Shown here piece by piece: positions 1-5,428 of a DNA stretch of 5,428 nt (its first letter is position 1; each line of letters begins with the position of its first letter). The notes under the pieces were generated by a model. It saw only the letters and a program-made list of their open reading frames with translations. It did not search any database and was not told where the DNA came from. This stretch comes from Lachnospiraceae bacterium (GTDB lineage: Bacteria > Bacillota > Clostridia > Lachnospirales > Lachnospiraceae). The stretch spans positions 1-5,428 of the forward strand of contig JAILIO010000212.1 of assembly GCA_024695225.1 (NCBI GenBank). The letters are read 5' to 3'. Both the position numbers and the translations under genes were made by a program.

Positions 1-242
1 TGCATGGAAATGACACAGCCCCTCCCTGAAAGGTCGTTTACATAGGATGAAAATTCTTTTAGCTTCCGAAATCTTCCGGCGCTGTCTTTTGGGATGTCCA
101 AAGACAATGTCTCATCCATAAGGTCCGGCACCACCCCCAGAAGGGGAAATGCCCCGGCGCCTGTGAGGATGCCGAGAGCTCTCTCAAAAGGCTCCCTGTC
201 CATATAGGGAGTCACATCGTCTATCCTGAATACGGTGATCAT
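1..242 (-). CDS. DUF2334/NodB-like polysaccharide deacetylase, N-terminal part
   Basis: The frame opens at an ATG at 242, overlapping the formyltransferase stop as ATGA, and stays open for 80 codons to the left edge of the window, where the rest of the gene is cut off. It begins MITVFRIDDVTPYMDREPFE, then has LLGVVPD (34-40) and ends GCVISM followed by a partial codon starting CA. The RIDDV metal-site motif, the GVVPD strand and a final ISM-(H) that would continue as His-Gly are hallmarks of the DUF2334 branch of the NodB-type carbohydrate deacetylases, metal-dependent hydrolases that remove an N-acyl group from a sugar. There is no signal peptide or membrane helix: the catalytic Asp pair (D8, D9) lies right at the N terminus, so it should act in the cytoplasm. 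The Shine-Dalgarno site is weak (GGGG 10 bases upstream), so coupling to the upstream gene is likely. The catalytic His residues are outside the window, so activity cannot be judged. Confidence 0.82.
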   Translation of the reverse strand, partial: MITVFRIDDVTPYMDREPFERALGILTGAGAFPLLGVVPDLMDETLSLDIPKDSAGRFRKLKEFSSYVNDLSGRGCVISM

Positions 243-1171
243 GAGAGGATATCCCCGGGTTTCAGGGGAGCATCGTCTGCGCTTTCGTATTTATTTATGA
301 TGAGGGAGCCGTCCACAGTCCTGACTAAAGGTCTGCCCTCAAAGACTTCCACAACTTCCCCGGGCCTGTAATCCGAAAAGTCGATGATCTGGTCAAAGGG
401 CCTGGCCTCCCAGATCGTGATCCTCACGCCGTCTGAAGACCTCTCGCAGAACGCTCCCGGGAAGGGGCGTGTCACACCCCGGATCAGATTGTAGATATCC
501 CTGGTCCTGCCTTTGAAGTCTATCTTCCCGTCCTCCGGAGTCCTCTTTTCATACCAGGAATCAAAATCCTTTGAATCCGTATCAACTGAGACCTCTCCCT
601 TTTCCCAGGCCCGCACCAGTTTCCCGGCAAGCCTTCTGGACATGAGCTGGTTCTTGTACTGGGCGGTCCTGATGTCGTCGAAGGGAGTCAGTTCAAAAGT
701 CTCTGTGGCAAAGACATTGGGGGAATCCGGCTTCTCGTCGTATCTGAAGAGGTTCAGATTGAAACGGGTGTCCCCCAGTATGACAGACCAGTTGAGGGGA
801 CTCCTCCCCCTGCCGAAGGGCAGGTATCCCGCGTTTCCATGGTATCCGAAGACACCGGTCTTAAAATGTTCCAGCACTTCAGGGGGAATCAGCCTCTGCC
901 AGCCCATGCATATCCCCAGGTCAAACTCATTATCATCCATAAGGGCGCGGGTTGCATCGTCTGTGAGAAAATAGGAATCAGCCTCGTGGACCGGGATCCC
1001 CAGTTCCTTTTCAAGCTTCTTTAAGCCTGTGCCCCCGGCTATGCTGTTCTTTCCCCTGACCTTGTCAGAGACGCTGATAACCAGGTCCACAGGATGTACC
1101 CTGCTGTGGAGGAATCTGATCATATCTTCCGAGGAGTCTTTCACCCCGAATACCGTAAGCGCGTACCTCAC
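239..1171 (-). CDS. Sugar N-formyltransferase-like protein with Gly at the catalytic Asn position
   Basis: A 310-residue protein with the formyl_trans_N fold followed by a short C-terminal domain, the size of the ArnA N-terminal unit (about 305). Family members transfer formyl from N10-formyltetrahydrofolate to the amine of methionyl-tRNA or of a nucleotide-linked amino sugar. Visible: a first beta strand MRYALTVFGV, ICMGWQRLIP (87-96), FGYHGNAGYLPFGRGRSPLN (108-127), DEKPDS (145-150) and the C-terminal YEKRTPEDGKIDF (207-219) plus YNLIRGVTRPFPGAF (227-241), both typical of these enzymes. In the Asn-X-His...Asp catalytic triad, His111 and Asp149 are present, but the Asn is replaced by Gly109, and two extra residues sit between the His and the LP-x-x-RGR loop. 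A housekeeping methionyl-tRNA formyltransferase is unlikely given the operon. A sugar amine formyl- or other acyltransferase, or a hydrolase-like derivative, is more plausible. The start is GTG with AGGGAG 5 bases upstream. It overlaps both neighbours by 4 bases. Confidence 0.85.
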   Translation of the reverse strand: MRYALTVFGVKDSSEDMIRFLHSRVHPVDLVISVSDKVRGKNSIAGGTGLKKLEKELGIPVHEADSYFLTDDATRALMDDNEFDLGICMGWQRLIPPEVLEHFKTGVFGYHGNAGYLPFGRGRSPLNWSVILGDTRFNLNLFRYDEKPDSPNVFATETFELTPFDDIRTAQYKNQLMSRRLAGKLVRAWEKGEVSVDTDSKDFDSWYEKRTPEDGKIDFKGRTRDIYNLIRGVTRPFPGAFCERSSDGVRITIWEARPFDQIIDFSDYRPGEVVEVFEGRPLVRTVDGSLIINKYESADDAPLKPGDILS

Positions 1172-2142
1172 AGGTTCTCCCTGTACCAGTCTATGGCAAG
1201 GGCGATCCCTGTCTTGAAATCATAGGAGGGATCGTAACCGAAGGCTTTGCGGGCCTTTGAGATGTCAGCATTGGAATCCCTGATATCGCCCTTTCTGGGT
1301 TCGTCGTGGAGGGCTTTGACATCTTTCCCCAGAGCCTTGCAGATGTCATCGTAGATATCGTTCAGATATTCCCTGCCGCCGGCGCCTATGTTGTAGGCTT
1401 CCCCTGCGGCCTCCGAAGGGGCAAGGCAGGCCTTGAGATTCCCCTCGATGACGTTTTCTATGTAGGTAAAGTCCCTGGACTGCTGCCCGTCCCCGTGGAT
1501 AACCGGGGTCTCACCGTTTAACAGCTGTCTTATGAACTTGGGTATGACAGCGGCATAGGCCCCGTCCGGGTCCTGTCTTCTTCCGAACACATTGAAGTAT
1601 CTGAGGCCGTAGGTATCCAGGCCGTAAAGCTGCTTGTACAGCCTGCCGTATTCCTCATCGCACTTCTTTGTAAGGGCGTAAGGGGAGAGCACATTTCCCT
1701 CCTGTCCCTCCTTTTTGGGAAGTACTGTGCTGTCGCCGTAAACCGATGAACTGGAGGCGTACACAAACTTTTTGACCCCGTTCACCCGGGAGGCCTCCAT
1801 CATGTTCAGGGTGCCGCCTATATTTATATCCTCGTACAGAAGGGGCATCTCTATGGATCTGGGGACAGAGCCCCAGGCGGCCTCGTTCATGACAAAATCT
1901 GCGCCCTCTGTGGCTCTGAGACAGGCATCCACATCCCTGATATCGTCTTTTATAAAAGTGAAGTTCTCATTTTCCTCAAAAGGTTTTATGTTTTCATATT
2001 TGCCCGTGGAAAGGTTGTCCAGGCACCTGACCCGGTACCCCATATTCAAGAGGGCCTCGCAGAGATTGGACCCTATGAAGCCCGCCCCTCCCGTCACCAG
2101 GAAAAGGGAACCCTCGGGAAATTTTACATTTTCGTAAGACAT
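1168..2142 (-). CDS. UDP-N-acetylhexosamine(uronic acid) 4-epimerase, TviC/WbpP type SDR
   Basis: An extended short-chain dehydrogenase/reductase of 324 residues from the ATG at 2142 (325 from GTG at 2145), full length for the family. It inverts C4 of a UDP-sugar through a 4-keto intermediate with bound NAD. Visible motifs: TGGAGFIG (17-24), LDNLSTG (41-47), GSVPRSI (91-97), SSSVYG (131-136), catalytic Y155 and K159 in SPYALTKK, RYFNVFGRRQDPDGAYAAVI (181-200) and GDGQQSRDFTYIENV (217-231). The FNVFGRRQDP-GAYAAVIP stretch closely matches WbpP and TviC. The position equal to Tyr299 of E. coli GalE, just before Ala-Asp in RDSNADISKA, is Ser290. The same small residue in WbpP allows N-acetylated substrates. 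It lacks the Glu of the STSEVYG form found in UDP-glucuronate decarboxylases such as ArnA, so decarboxylation is unlikely. Paired with the dehydrogenase it should interconvert UDP-GlcNAcA and UDP-GalNAcA (or the parent HexNAc). Its stop overlaps the next start (GTGA). Confidence 0.92.
   Translation of the reverse strand: MSYENVKFPEGSLFLVTGGAGFIGSNLCEALLNMGYRVRCLDNLSTGKYENIKPFEENENFTFIKDDIRDVDACLRATEGADFVMNEAAWGSVPRSIEMPLLYEDINIGGTLNMMEASRVNGVKKFVYASSSSVYGDSTVLPKKEGQEGNVLSPYALTKKCDEEYGRLYKQLYGLDTYGLRYFNVFGRRQDPDGAYAAVIPKFIRQLLNGETPVIHGDGQQSRDFTYIENVIEGNLKACLAPSEAAGEAYNIGAGGREYLNDIYDDICKALGKDVKALHDEPRKGDIRDSNADISKARKAFGYDPSYDFKTGIALAIDWYRENL
1177..1182 (-). promoter_or_regulatory. Ribosome-binding site AGGGAG supporting a GTG start
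   Basis: AGGGAG lies 5 bases before the GTG at 1171, inside the 3' end of the epimerase. It supports a GTG start for the formyltransferase-like gene; the next in-frame Met (residue 17) would remove the first beta strand of the fold. Confidence 0.7.
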
Positions 2143-3458
2143 CACAGCCTCCAGTACTTGAATCCGCAGTCCTCAAATTCGGATCTGTCATATATGCTCT
2201 TTATATCCATCATCACCTTGGTCTTGTGTTCCGGGGAATAATAGGCCGCCAGATCGTGGGGCTTAAGGTCCTTAAACTGGTCGTGGGCAACGGCCACCAC
2301 CACAGCATCCATATCCTTCAGGGCGTCCTTCCCGGAAAGCTCTATGGAATAAAGCCTTCTCACCTCCTCGGGGTCTGCGGCGGGGTCAACCACCACGGGC
2401 TTTATGCCGTACTCTTCCAGTTCCTTTATGATATCCACAACCTTTGTGTTCCTGGCGTCCGGGCAGTTTTCCTTGAAGGTTATGCCCAGTATGGCCACCT
2501 TTGCGTCCTTCACCGGAAGCCCCACCTTTATCAGGTTCTTCACCAGGCTCTCCGCCACATATTTACCCATGCCGTCGTTTATCCTGCGGCCTGCCAGTAT
2601 GACCTGGCTGTGGTATCCCATCTGTTCAGCCCTGTAGGTGAGATAATAAGGGTCAACCCCTATGCAGTGGCCTCCCACAAGCCCCGGGGTGAAATTCAGG
2701 AAATTCCATTTGGTACCCGCGGCCTTCAGCACTGCGTTTGTGTCTATCCCCATCCTGTGGAAGATGATGGAAAGCTCGTTCATGAAGGCGATGTTTATAT
2801 CCCTCTGGCTGTTCTCTATGACCTTTGCGGCCTCGGCAACCTTTATGGACTGGGCTCTGTAGACCCCTGCCAGGGCCACCAGGGAATACACATCAGCCAC
2901 GGTGTTCAGGGTCTCGCTGTCCATTCCCGACACGATCTTAACTATTGTGGACAGTCTGTGGACCTTATCTCCGGGATTTATCCTTTCAGGGGAATAACCC
3001 ACCTTGAAATCCCTGCCGCATTTAAGTCCCGATTCCCTCTCCAGTATGGGGACGCAGACCTCCTCAGTGACCCCCGGATATACCGTGGACTCGTAGACCA
3101 CGATAGAGCCGGGCACCAGGTTTTTCCCCAGGGTCTCAGAGGCGGACATGACCGGGGTCAGGTCCGGAGTGTGGTCCGGGTTTACCGGCGTGGGCACGGC
3201 CACTATATGGAATCTGGCTTCCTTAAGCCTTTCCGGGTCGCTTGTGAAGTCCACATTGCAGTTTTTGATCTCCTCGTCTCCAACCTCCAGTGTGGGATCA
3301 AAACCTTCCCTGTACTTCTCTATCTTCTCTTTGTTGAAGTCGTAGCCAATGACGTCCAGCTGCTTTGCAAAAGCCACGGCTATGGGCATCCCCACATAGC
3401 CCAGTCCCACCAGGGAAAGCTTTTCCTTCTTTTCTTTCAGATCGTCGTAGAGAGACAT
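2142..3458 (-). CDS. UDP-N-acetylhexosamine 6-dehydrogenase (TviB/WbpO type)
   Basis: A 438-residue member of the UDP-glucose/GDP-mannose dehydrogenase family, full length. It performs the two-step NAD-dependent oxidation of C6 of a UDP-sugar to a uronic acid in the cytoplasm. The Rossmann motif GLGYVG is at 18-23, followed by VAVPTPV (86-92), ESTVYPG (123-129) and GYSPERINPGD (154-164). Then come K212 and N216 in AAKVIENSQRDINIAFMNEL, the catalytic Cys265 in TPGLVGGHCIGVDPYY with Asp269 four residues later, and GITFKENCPDARNTK (325-339) in the C-terminal UDP-binding domain. By comparison with UDP-glucose dehydrogenase, the Thr, Glu, Lys, Asn, Cys and Asp active-site set is complete (T125, E158, K212, N216, C265, D269). 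The VIENSQRDINIAFMNEL and GGHCIGVDPYYL forms are typical of the TviB/WbpO/WbpA branch acting on UDP-GlcNAc or UDP-GalNAc, not plain UDP-glucose. The start is fixed by AAGGAGG at 7 bases. The adjoining TviC-like epimerase supports a HexNAcA product. UDP-ManNAc or UDP-glucose as substrate is less likely but not excluded. Confidence 0.94.
   Translation of the reverse strand: MSLYDDLKEKKEKLSLVGLGYVGMPIAVAFAKQLDVIGYDFNKEKIEKYREGFDPTLEVGDEEIKNCNVDFTSDPERLKEARFHIVAVPTPVNPDHTPDLTPVMSASETLGKNLVPGSIVVYESTVYPGVTEEVCVPILERESGLKCGRDFKVGYSPERINPGDKVHRLSTIVKIVSGMDSETLNTVADVYSLVALAGVYRAQSIKVAEAAKVIENSQRDINIAFMNELSIIFHRMGIDTNAVLKAAGTKWNFLNFTPGLVGGHCIGVDPYYLTYRAEQMGYHSQVILAGRRINDGMGKYVAESLVKNLIKVGLPVKDAKVAILGITFKENCPDARNTKVVDIIKELEEYGIKPVVVDPAADPEEVRRLYSIELSGKDALKDMDAVVVAVAHDQFKDLKPHDLAAYYSPEHKTKVMMDIKSIYDRSEFEDCGFKYWRL
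2148..2152 (-). promoter_or_regulatory. Ribosome-binding site GGAGG for the epimerase
   Basis: GGAGG lies within the last codons of the dehydrogenase (Trp-Arg, TGG AGG). It is 5 bases before the ATG at 2142 but only 2 bases before the GTG at 2145. This favours the ATG, which overlaps the dehydrogenase stop as TGATG. Confidence 0.8.
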
Positions 3459-3459
3459 A

Positions 3460-4560
3460 TCATATCCTCCTTATTTCTGCCATGTATTTCTCGGTGACCA
3501 GCCTGCGGTCAAAGTTCTCTTCCACGTATTTCCTGCCGGCTCTTCCCATCTCTTCCCGCTCCCCGGGGGAGAGATCCGCCATCTTAAGGATCGCCTCTTC
3601 AAGGGAATCCACGTCGGCTCTCCTGCAGGAGAAACCGGTTGCGCCGTCTATGTAAGTCTCCCTGCACCCGGGCACATCCGTGGCTATAACCGGCCTGCCG
3701 GCGGCGGCTGCTTCCAGCAGCACATTGCTCATACCCTCGTGGTAGCTTGGCAGGATCAGCGCCGAGCACTGCCTGAGCCAGGGTCCCACATCCTCCTGAA
3801 AACCTGCTTCCTCTATGACGGACGCAGCTCCCAGCCTGTCGTGTTCCTCCCTGAACTCCTCCTCGCAGAGCCCAAGGGATATGAACTTAACCTGGGGTCT
3901 TTTCTCCCTAACCCTTTTCGCGGCCTGTATCAGTTCCCCGTAGCCCTTATCCTTTGTCTGCCTTCCGATGTAGAGAAAGGTCACGGGACCATCCTGCGGA
4001 TAAGGTTCATATCCGTGCTCCTCAAGGTCAACCCCGGATCCCGGCAGCACTGAAGTTTTTTCCTGTCCTATTATACGCTCATTTACAAAAAAATCTCTGT
4101 TTGCGCTGTTCTGGAAAAATAATAACCTGTCCTTCCTGACTCCCCAGCGGTAGAGGGTGAGGGTTACAGTCTTCAAAAGCCCCGGGTTCTCTATGGCGAC
4201 CCCAAGCCCTGTCACATTTCCGATACATGGGATCTTCAGCCCCCGGGCTGCGGCACCCCCGTAGATATTGGGTTTTATGGTATAGGTGAGGACAATGTCC
4301 GGTGAAACCTTTTTGCAGAGCGCCCGGTAATATCTTATGAGGTCCAGTTCCTTTGCCGGGTTCATGCCATGCCTTGAAAAATCGTGGCGAAAGATCCTGC
4401 ACCCGGACTCTTTAAGCTTTTTCTCATAATTTTCATACAGATACTCCCCGGGGCAGGACAGATAAACCCTGTATCCTTCCTCCCTGAGGGTCCGCATCAG
4501 GTCCATCCTGAACTGGACGATGCCGGATATGGAATTTGTAAGTATCAGTACTTTTTTCAT
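3460..4560 (-). CDS. Glycosyltransferase family 4 (GT-B fold)
   Basis: A 366-residue retaining GT-B glycosyltransferase, the normal length for family GT4, resembling CapM/PglA-type enzymes that add a hexosamine-type sugar to an undecaprenyl-diphosphate-linked acceptor at the inner face of the membrane. The N-terminal acceptor domain begins MKKVLILTNSISGIVQFRMD (1-20) and holds YTIKPNIYGG (93-102) and NVTGLG (115-120). The domain linker is near VLPGSGVDL (171-179). The C-terminal donor domain opens FLYIGRQTKDKG (195-206), with R200 and K205 in the usual diphosphate-binding positions. It contains the EX7E motif, E275 and E283 within PSYHEGMSNVLLE, followed by GRPVIATDVPGCRE (288-301). No signal peptide or membrane helix is seen. 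The ATG overlaps the upstream TGA by 4 bases and only a weak Shine-Dalgarno site precedes it, so translational coupling is likely. The last codons encode the ribosome-binding site of the next gene. Donor and acceptor are not predictable; UDP-HexNAc or UDP-HexNAcA fits the neighbours. Confidence 0.93.
   Translation of the reverse strand: MKKVLILTNSISGIVQFRMDLMRTLREEGYRVYLSCPGEYLYENYEKKLKESGCRIFRHDFSRHGMNPAKELDLIRYYRALCKKVSPDIVLTYTIKPNIYGGAAARGLKIPCIGNVTGLGVAIENPGLLKTVTLTLYRWGVRKDRLLFFQNSANRDFFVNERIIGQEKTSVLPGSGVDLEEHGYEPYPQDGPVTFLYIGRQTKDKGYGELIQAAKRVREKRPQVKFISLGLCEEEFREEHDRLGAASVIEEAGFQEDVGPWLRQCSALILPSYHEGMSNVLLEAAAAGRPVIATDVPGCRETYIDGATGFSCRRADVDSLEEAILKMADLSPGEREEMGRAGRKYVEENFDRRLVTEKYMAEIRRI
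3466..3472 (-). promoter_or_regulatory. Ribosome-binding site AAGGAGG for the dehydrogenase
   Basis: A perfect AAGGAGG on the minus strand lies 7 bases before the ATG at 3458. It falls inside the 3' end of the glycosyltransferase gene, where the tandem Arg codons AGG AGG (final residues Ile-Arg-Arg-Ile) form it. It fixes the dehydrogenase start and is the strongest ribosome-binding site in the window. Confidence 0.9.
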
Positions 4561-5428
4561 GCCCGTCCGGACTCCAACGCCCTGTACGCCGGAAAGAAAC
4601 CGGTGCCCTCAGGCACTCCCACCCGTTCACAGAGGCTTTCATACATCTCAGGGTTCCATATTTTCCTGCCTATATAGAAATCCAGGAACCGGTCCCCGGA
4701 AAACTGTTTCTTGAAGAGGAAAAGGGGATCCTCAGGAGATGAGGAGGTTCCTCCTCCGTGGTGTATCATGGAAAACCCGTTTTCTTTTCCCCACAGTGCC
4801 AGGGCATATCTGAGGACATAGGCAGGTGACAGATACAGATACTCCTTCAGGGTGCCTGACAGGTGCACATGCAGGGTCATATTGTCCATATCGATAAAAT
4901 ATATCCCGGAGGCTATGGCCTTTCCCTCAAAGTATGCCGTGATCATCAGGAGTTCATCCCCCAGAATCCCGGAGAGCCTTGAAAAATAATCATCCCCGAA
5001 ATAGTAATAATCGGCAGCCCTGTCCCTGTCCATTGTGTCGTAATAGATATCCTTAAATACCTTAAGATCCCCGGGACCTGTCACGGTCTCAAAGCTGACC
5101 CCGGCCCTCATGGCCTTTCTCACATTCTTTCTGCAGCTCTTTGTGAATTCCGCGGCCACAGGGTCATCTCCCCTGAGATCGGTGATAAGGGTGTGCCTGT
5201 TGTACTCTGCCCCGTAGACTTCACGGAAATCCAGGGCGTTTTCAGTCACCGGGTCAAATCTTATGAATTCGGAGACTATATTGTTTCCCCTGCAGTACTC
5301 GCTGAAGGCCTGTCCAAAGGCTGCAGAGAGGGCCTTCCTCCCCGGGTATTCCCTTTCACTTCCGGGCCTTCTGTCAGGTGATCCTGTGTCCTCACAGTCT
5401 CTGTTTTCCGCCGTCATATCAGACGCAG
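4557..5428 (-). CDS. FemAB-like GNAT-fold acyl/aminoacyltransferase, 5' end outside window
   Basis: C-terminal part of a FemA/FemB-like (BioF2/Acetyltransf_6-like) transferase, a cytoplasmic family that moves an aminoacyl or acyl group onto an amine of a cell-envelope precursor. Counting from the ATG at 5417, I see NNIVSEFIRF (45-54), the basic stretch KSCRKNVRKAMRAGV (93-107), YYDTMDRDRAADYYYF (125-140), HVHLSGT (183-189), HHGGG (219-223), LFLFKKQF (232-239) and a FFPAYR tail (274-279); all are landmarks of this family. The ATG at 5417 is probably not the true start. It has no Shine-Dalgarno site, the frame stays open (Ala-Ser-Asp) to the window edge, and relatives carry about 80-100 more N-terminal residues, including a PYGYGG-like motif not seen here. 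It heads the visible operon and overlaps the glycosyltransferase by 4 bases (ATGA). The exact donor (aminoacyl-tRNA or acyl-CoA) and acceptor cannot be read from the sequence. Family confidence is high, substrate unknown. Confidence 0.85.
   Translation of the reverse strand, partial: ASDMTAENRDCEDTGSPDRRPGSEREYPGRKALSAAFGQAFSEYCRGNNIVSEFIRFDPVTENALDFREVYGAEYNRHTLITDLRGDDPVAAEFTKSCRKNVRKAMRAGVSFETVTGPGDLKVFKDIYYDTMDRDRAADYYYFGDDYFSRLSGILGDELLMITAYFEGKAIASGIYFIDMDNMTLHVHLSGTLKEYLYLSPAYVLRYALALWGKENGFSMIHHGGGTSSSPEDPLFLFKKQFSGDRFLDFYIGRKIWNPEMYESLCERVGVPEGTGFFPAYRALESGRA

Larger units (their letters stand above)
1..5428 (-). other. Polysaccharide biosynthesis operon segment, six coupled genes
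   Basis: All six genes share the minus strand with these junctions: ATGA overlap (4557-4560), one-base gap (3459), TGATG overlap (2142; or GTGA from 2145), GTGA overlap (1168-1171) and ATGA overlap (239-242). No space remains for an internal promoter or terminator outside coding sequence, so a single polycistronic message with translational coupling is the simplest reading. The promoter must lie right of the window. No flippase, polymerase, chain-length regulator or initiating phosphoglycosyltransferase is present here; they would be expected elsewhere in the locus if it follows the Wzx/Wzy route. Confidence 0.85.

Noticed and set aside
513..974. A 153-codon plus-strand frame opposite the formyltransferase-like gene.
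   Set aside because: It lies wholly antisense to a well-conserved protein, shows no domain motif, and its Ser-rich composition is what the complement of Gly/Arg/Asp-rich coding gives.
239..1171. Housekeeping methionyl-tRNA formyltransferase (fmt).
   Set aside because: The operon context is polysaccharide synthesis, the catalytic Asn is replaced by Gly, and fmt is normally beside def or priA; the similarity is only at the fold and family level.
1168..2142. Reading the SDR as a UDP-glucuronate decarboxylase, making genes 4 and 5 a split ArnA.
   Set aside because: ArnA and UXS decarboxylases have a Glu in an STSEVYG-type motif; this protein has SSSVYG and strong WbpP/TviC signatures instead, so 4-epimerase is the better call.
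2226..3497. A 423-codon open frame on the plus strand, antisense to the dehydrogenase.
   Set aside because: Its codons are in exact register with the sense codons (both start at positions divisible by 3), so antisense stops could arise only from TTA, CTA or TCA sense codons, which this gene avoids over that span. The translation is rich in His, Tyr and Gly, matches no family I know, and the sense product has every expected motif.
4557..4600. A promoter or terminator at gene junctions.
   Set aside because: At all five junctions the genes overlap or are one base apart, and I found no convincing hairpin with a T run or a spaced -35/-10 pair facing the genes.

Overview
The window is one densely packed, co-directional stretch of a surface-polysaccharide (capsule, O-antigen-like or secondary wall polymer) locus. 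Six genes are read on the minus strand, so transcription runs from the right edge to the left edge. There is no intergenic space: successive genes overlap by 1 to 4 bases or are separated by a single base, and the first and last genes run off the window. I see no promoter, terminator, RNA gene, mobile element or CRISPR array.

In transcription order: (1) a 5'-truncated FemAB-like GNAT-fold acyl/aminoacyltransferase (4557-5428); (2) a GT-B fold family-4 glycosyltransferase (3460-4560); (3) a UDP-HexNAc 6-dehydrogenase of the TviB/WbpO type (2142-3458); (4) a TviC/WbpP-type UDP-HexNAc/HexNAcA 4-epimerase (1168-2142); (5) a sugar N-formyltransferase-like protein whose usual catalytic Asn position is Gly (239-1171); (6) the N-terminal 80 residues of a DUF2334/NodB-like polysaccharide deacetylase (1-242).

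How they could work together: genes 3 and 4 are the classic pair that turns UDP-GlcNAc into UDP-GlcNAcA and UDP-GalNAcA, so the polymer probably contains an N-acetylhexosaminuronic acid. Gene 2 would add a sugar to the growing lipid-linked unit. Genes 1, 5 and 6 look like decoration enzymes acting on an amino group: a transferase, a formyltransferase relative and a deacylase. The formyltransferase/NodB-deacylase neighbours resemble the logic of ArnA/ArnD (formylate, later deformylate), or of an N-acetyl to N-acyl exchange. This last step is inference.

Organism: bacterial, probably an anaerobic Clostridia-type Firmicute. The hints are strong AGGAGG-type ribosome-binding sites, heavy use of AGG/AGA for Arg and ATA for Ile despite a G+C slightly above half by eye, and a FemAB-like family that I know mostly from Clostridia. 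Synergistota or another AGG-rich anaerobe cannot be excluded. Codon use looks even across the six genes, so nothing marks one of them as a recent insertion relative to its neighbours.
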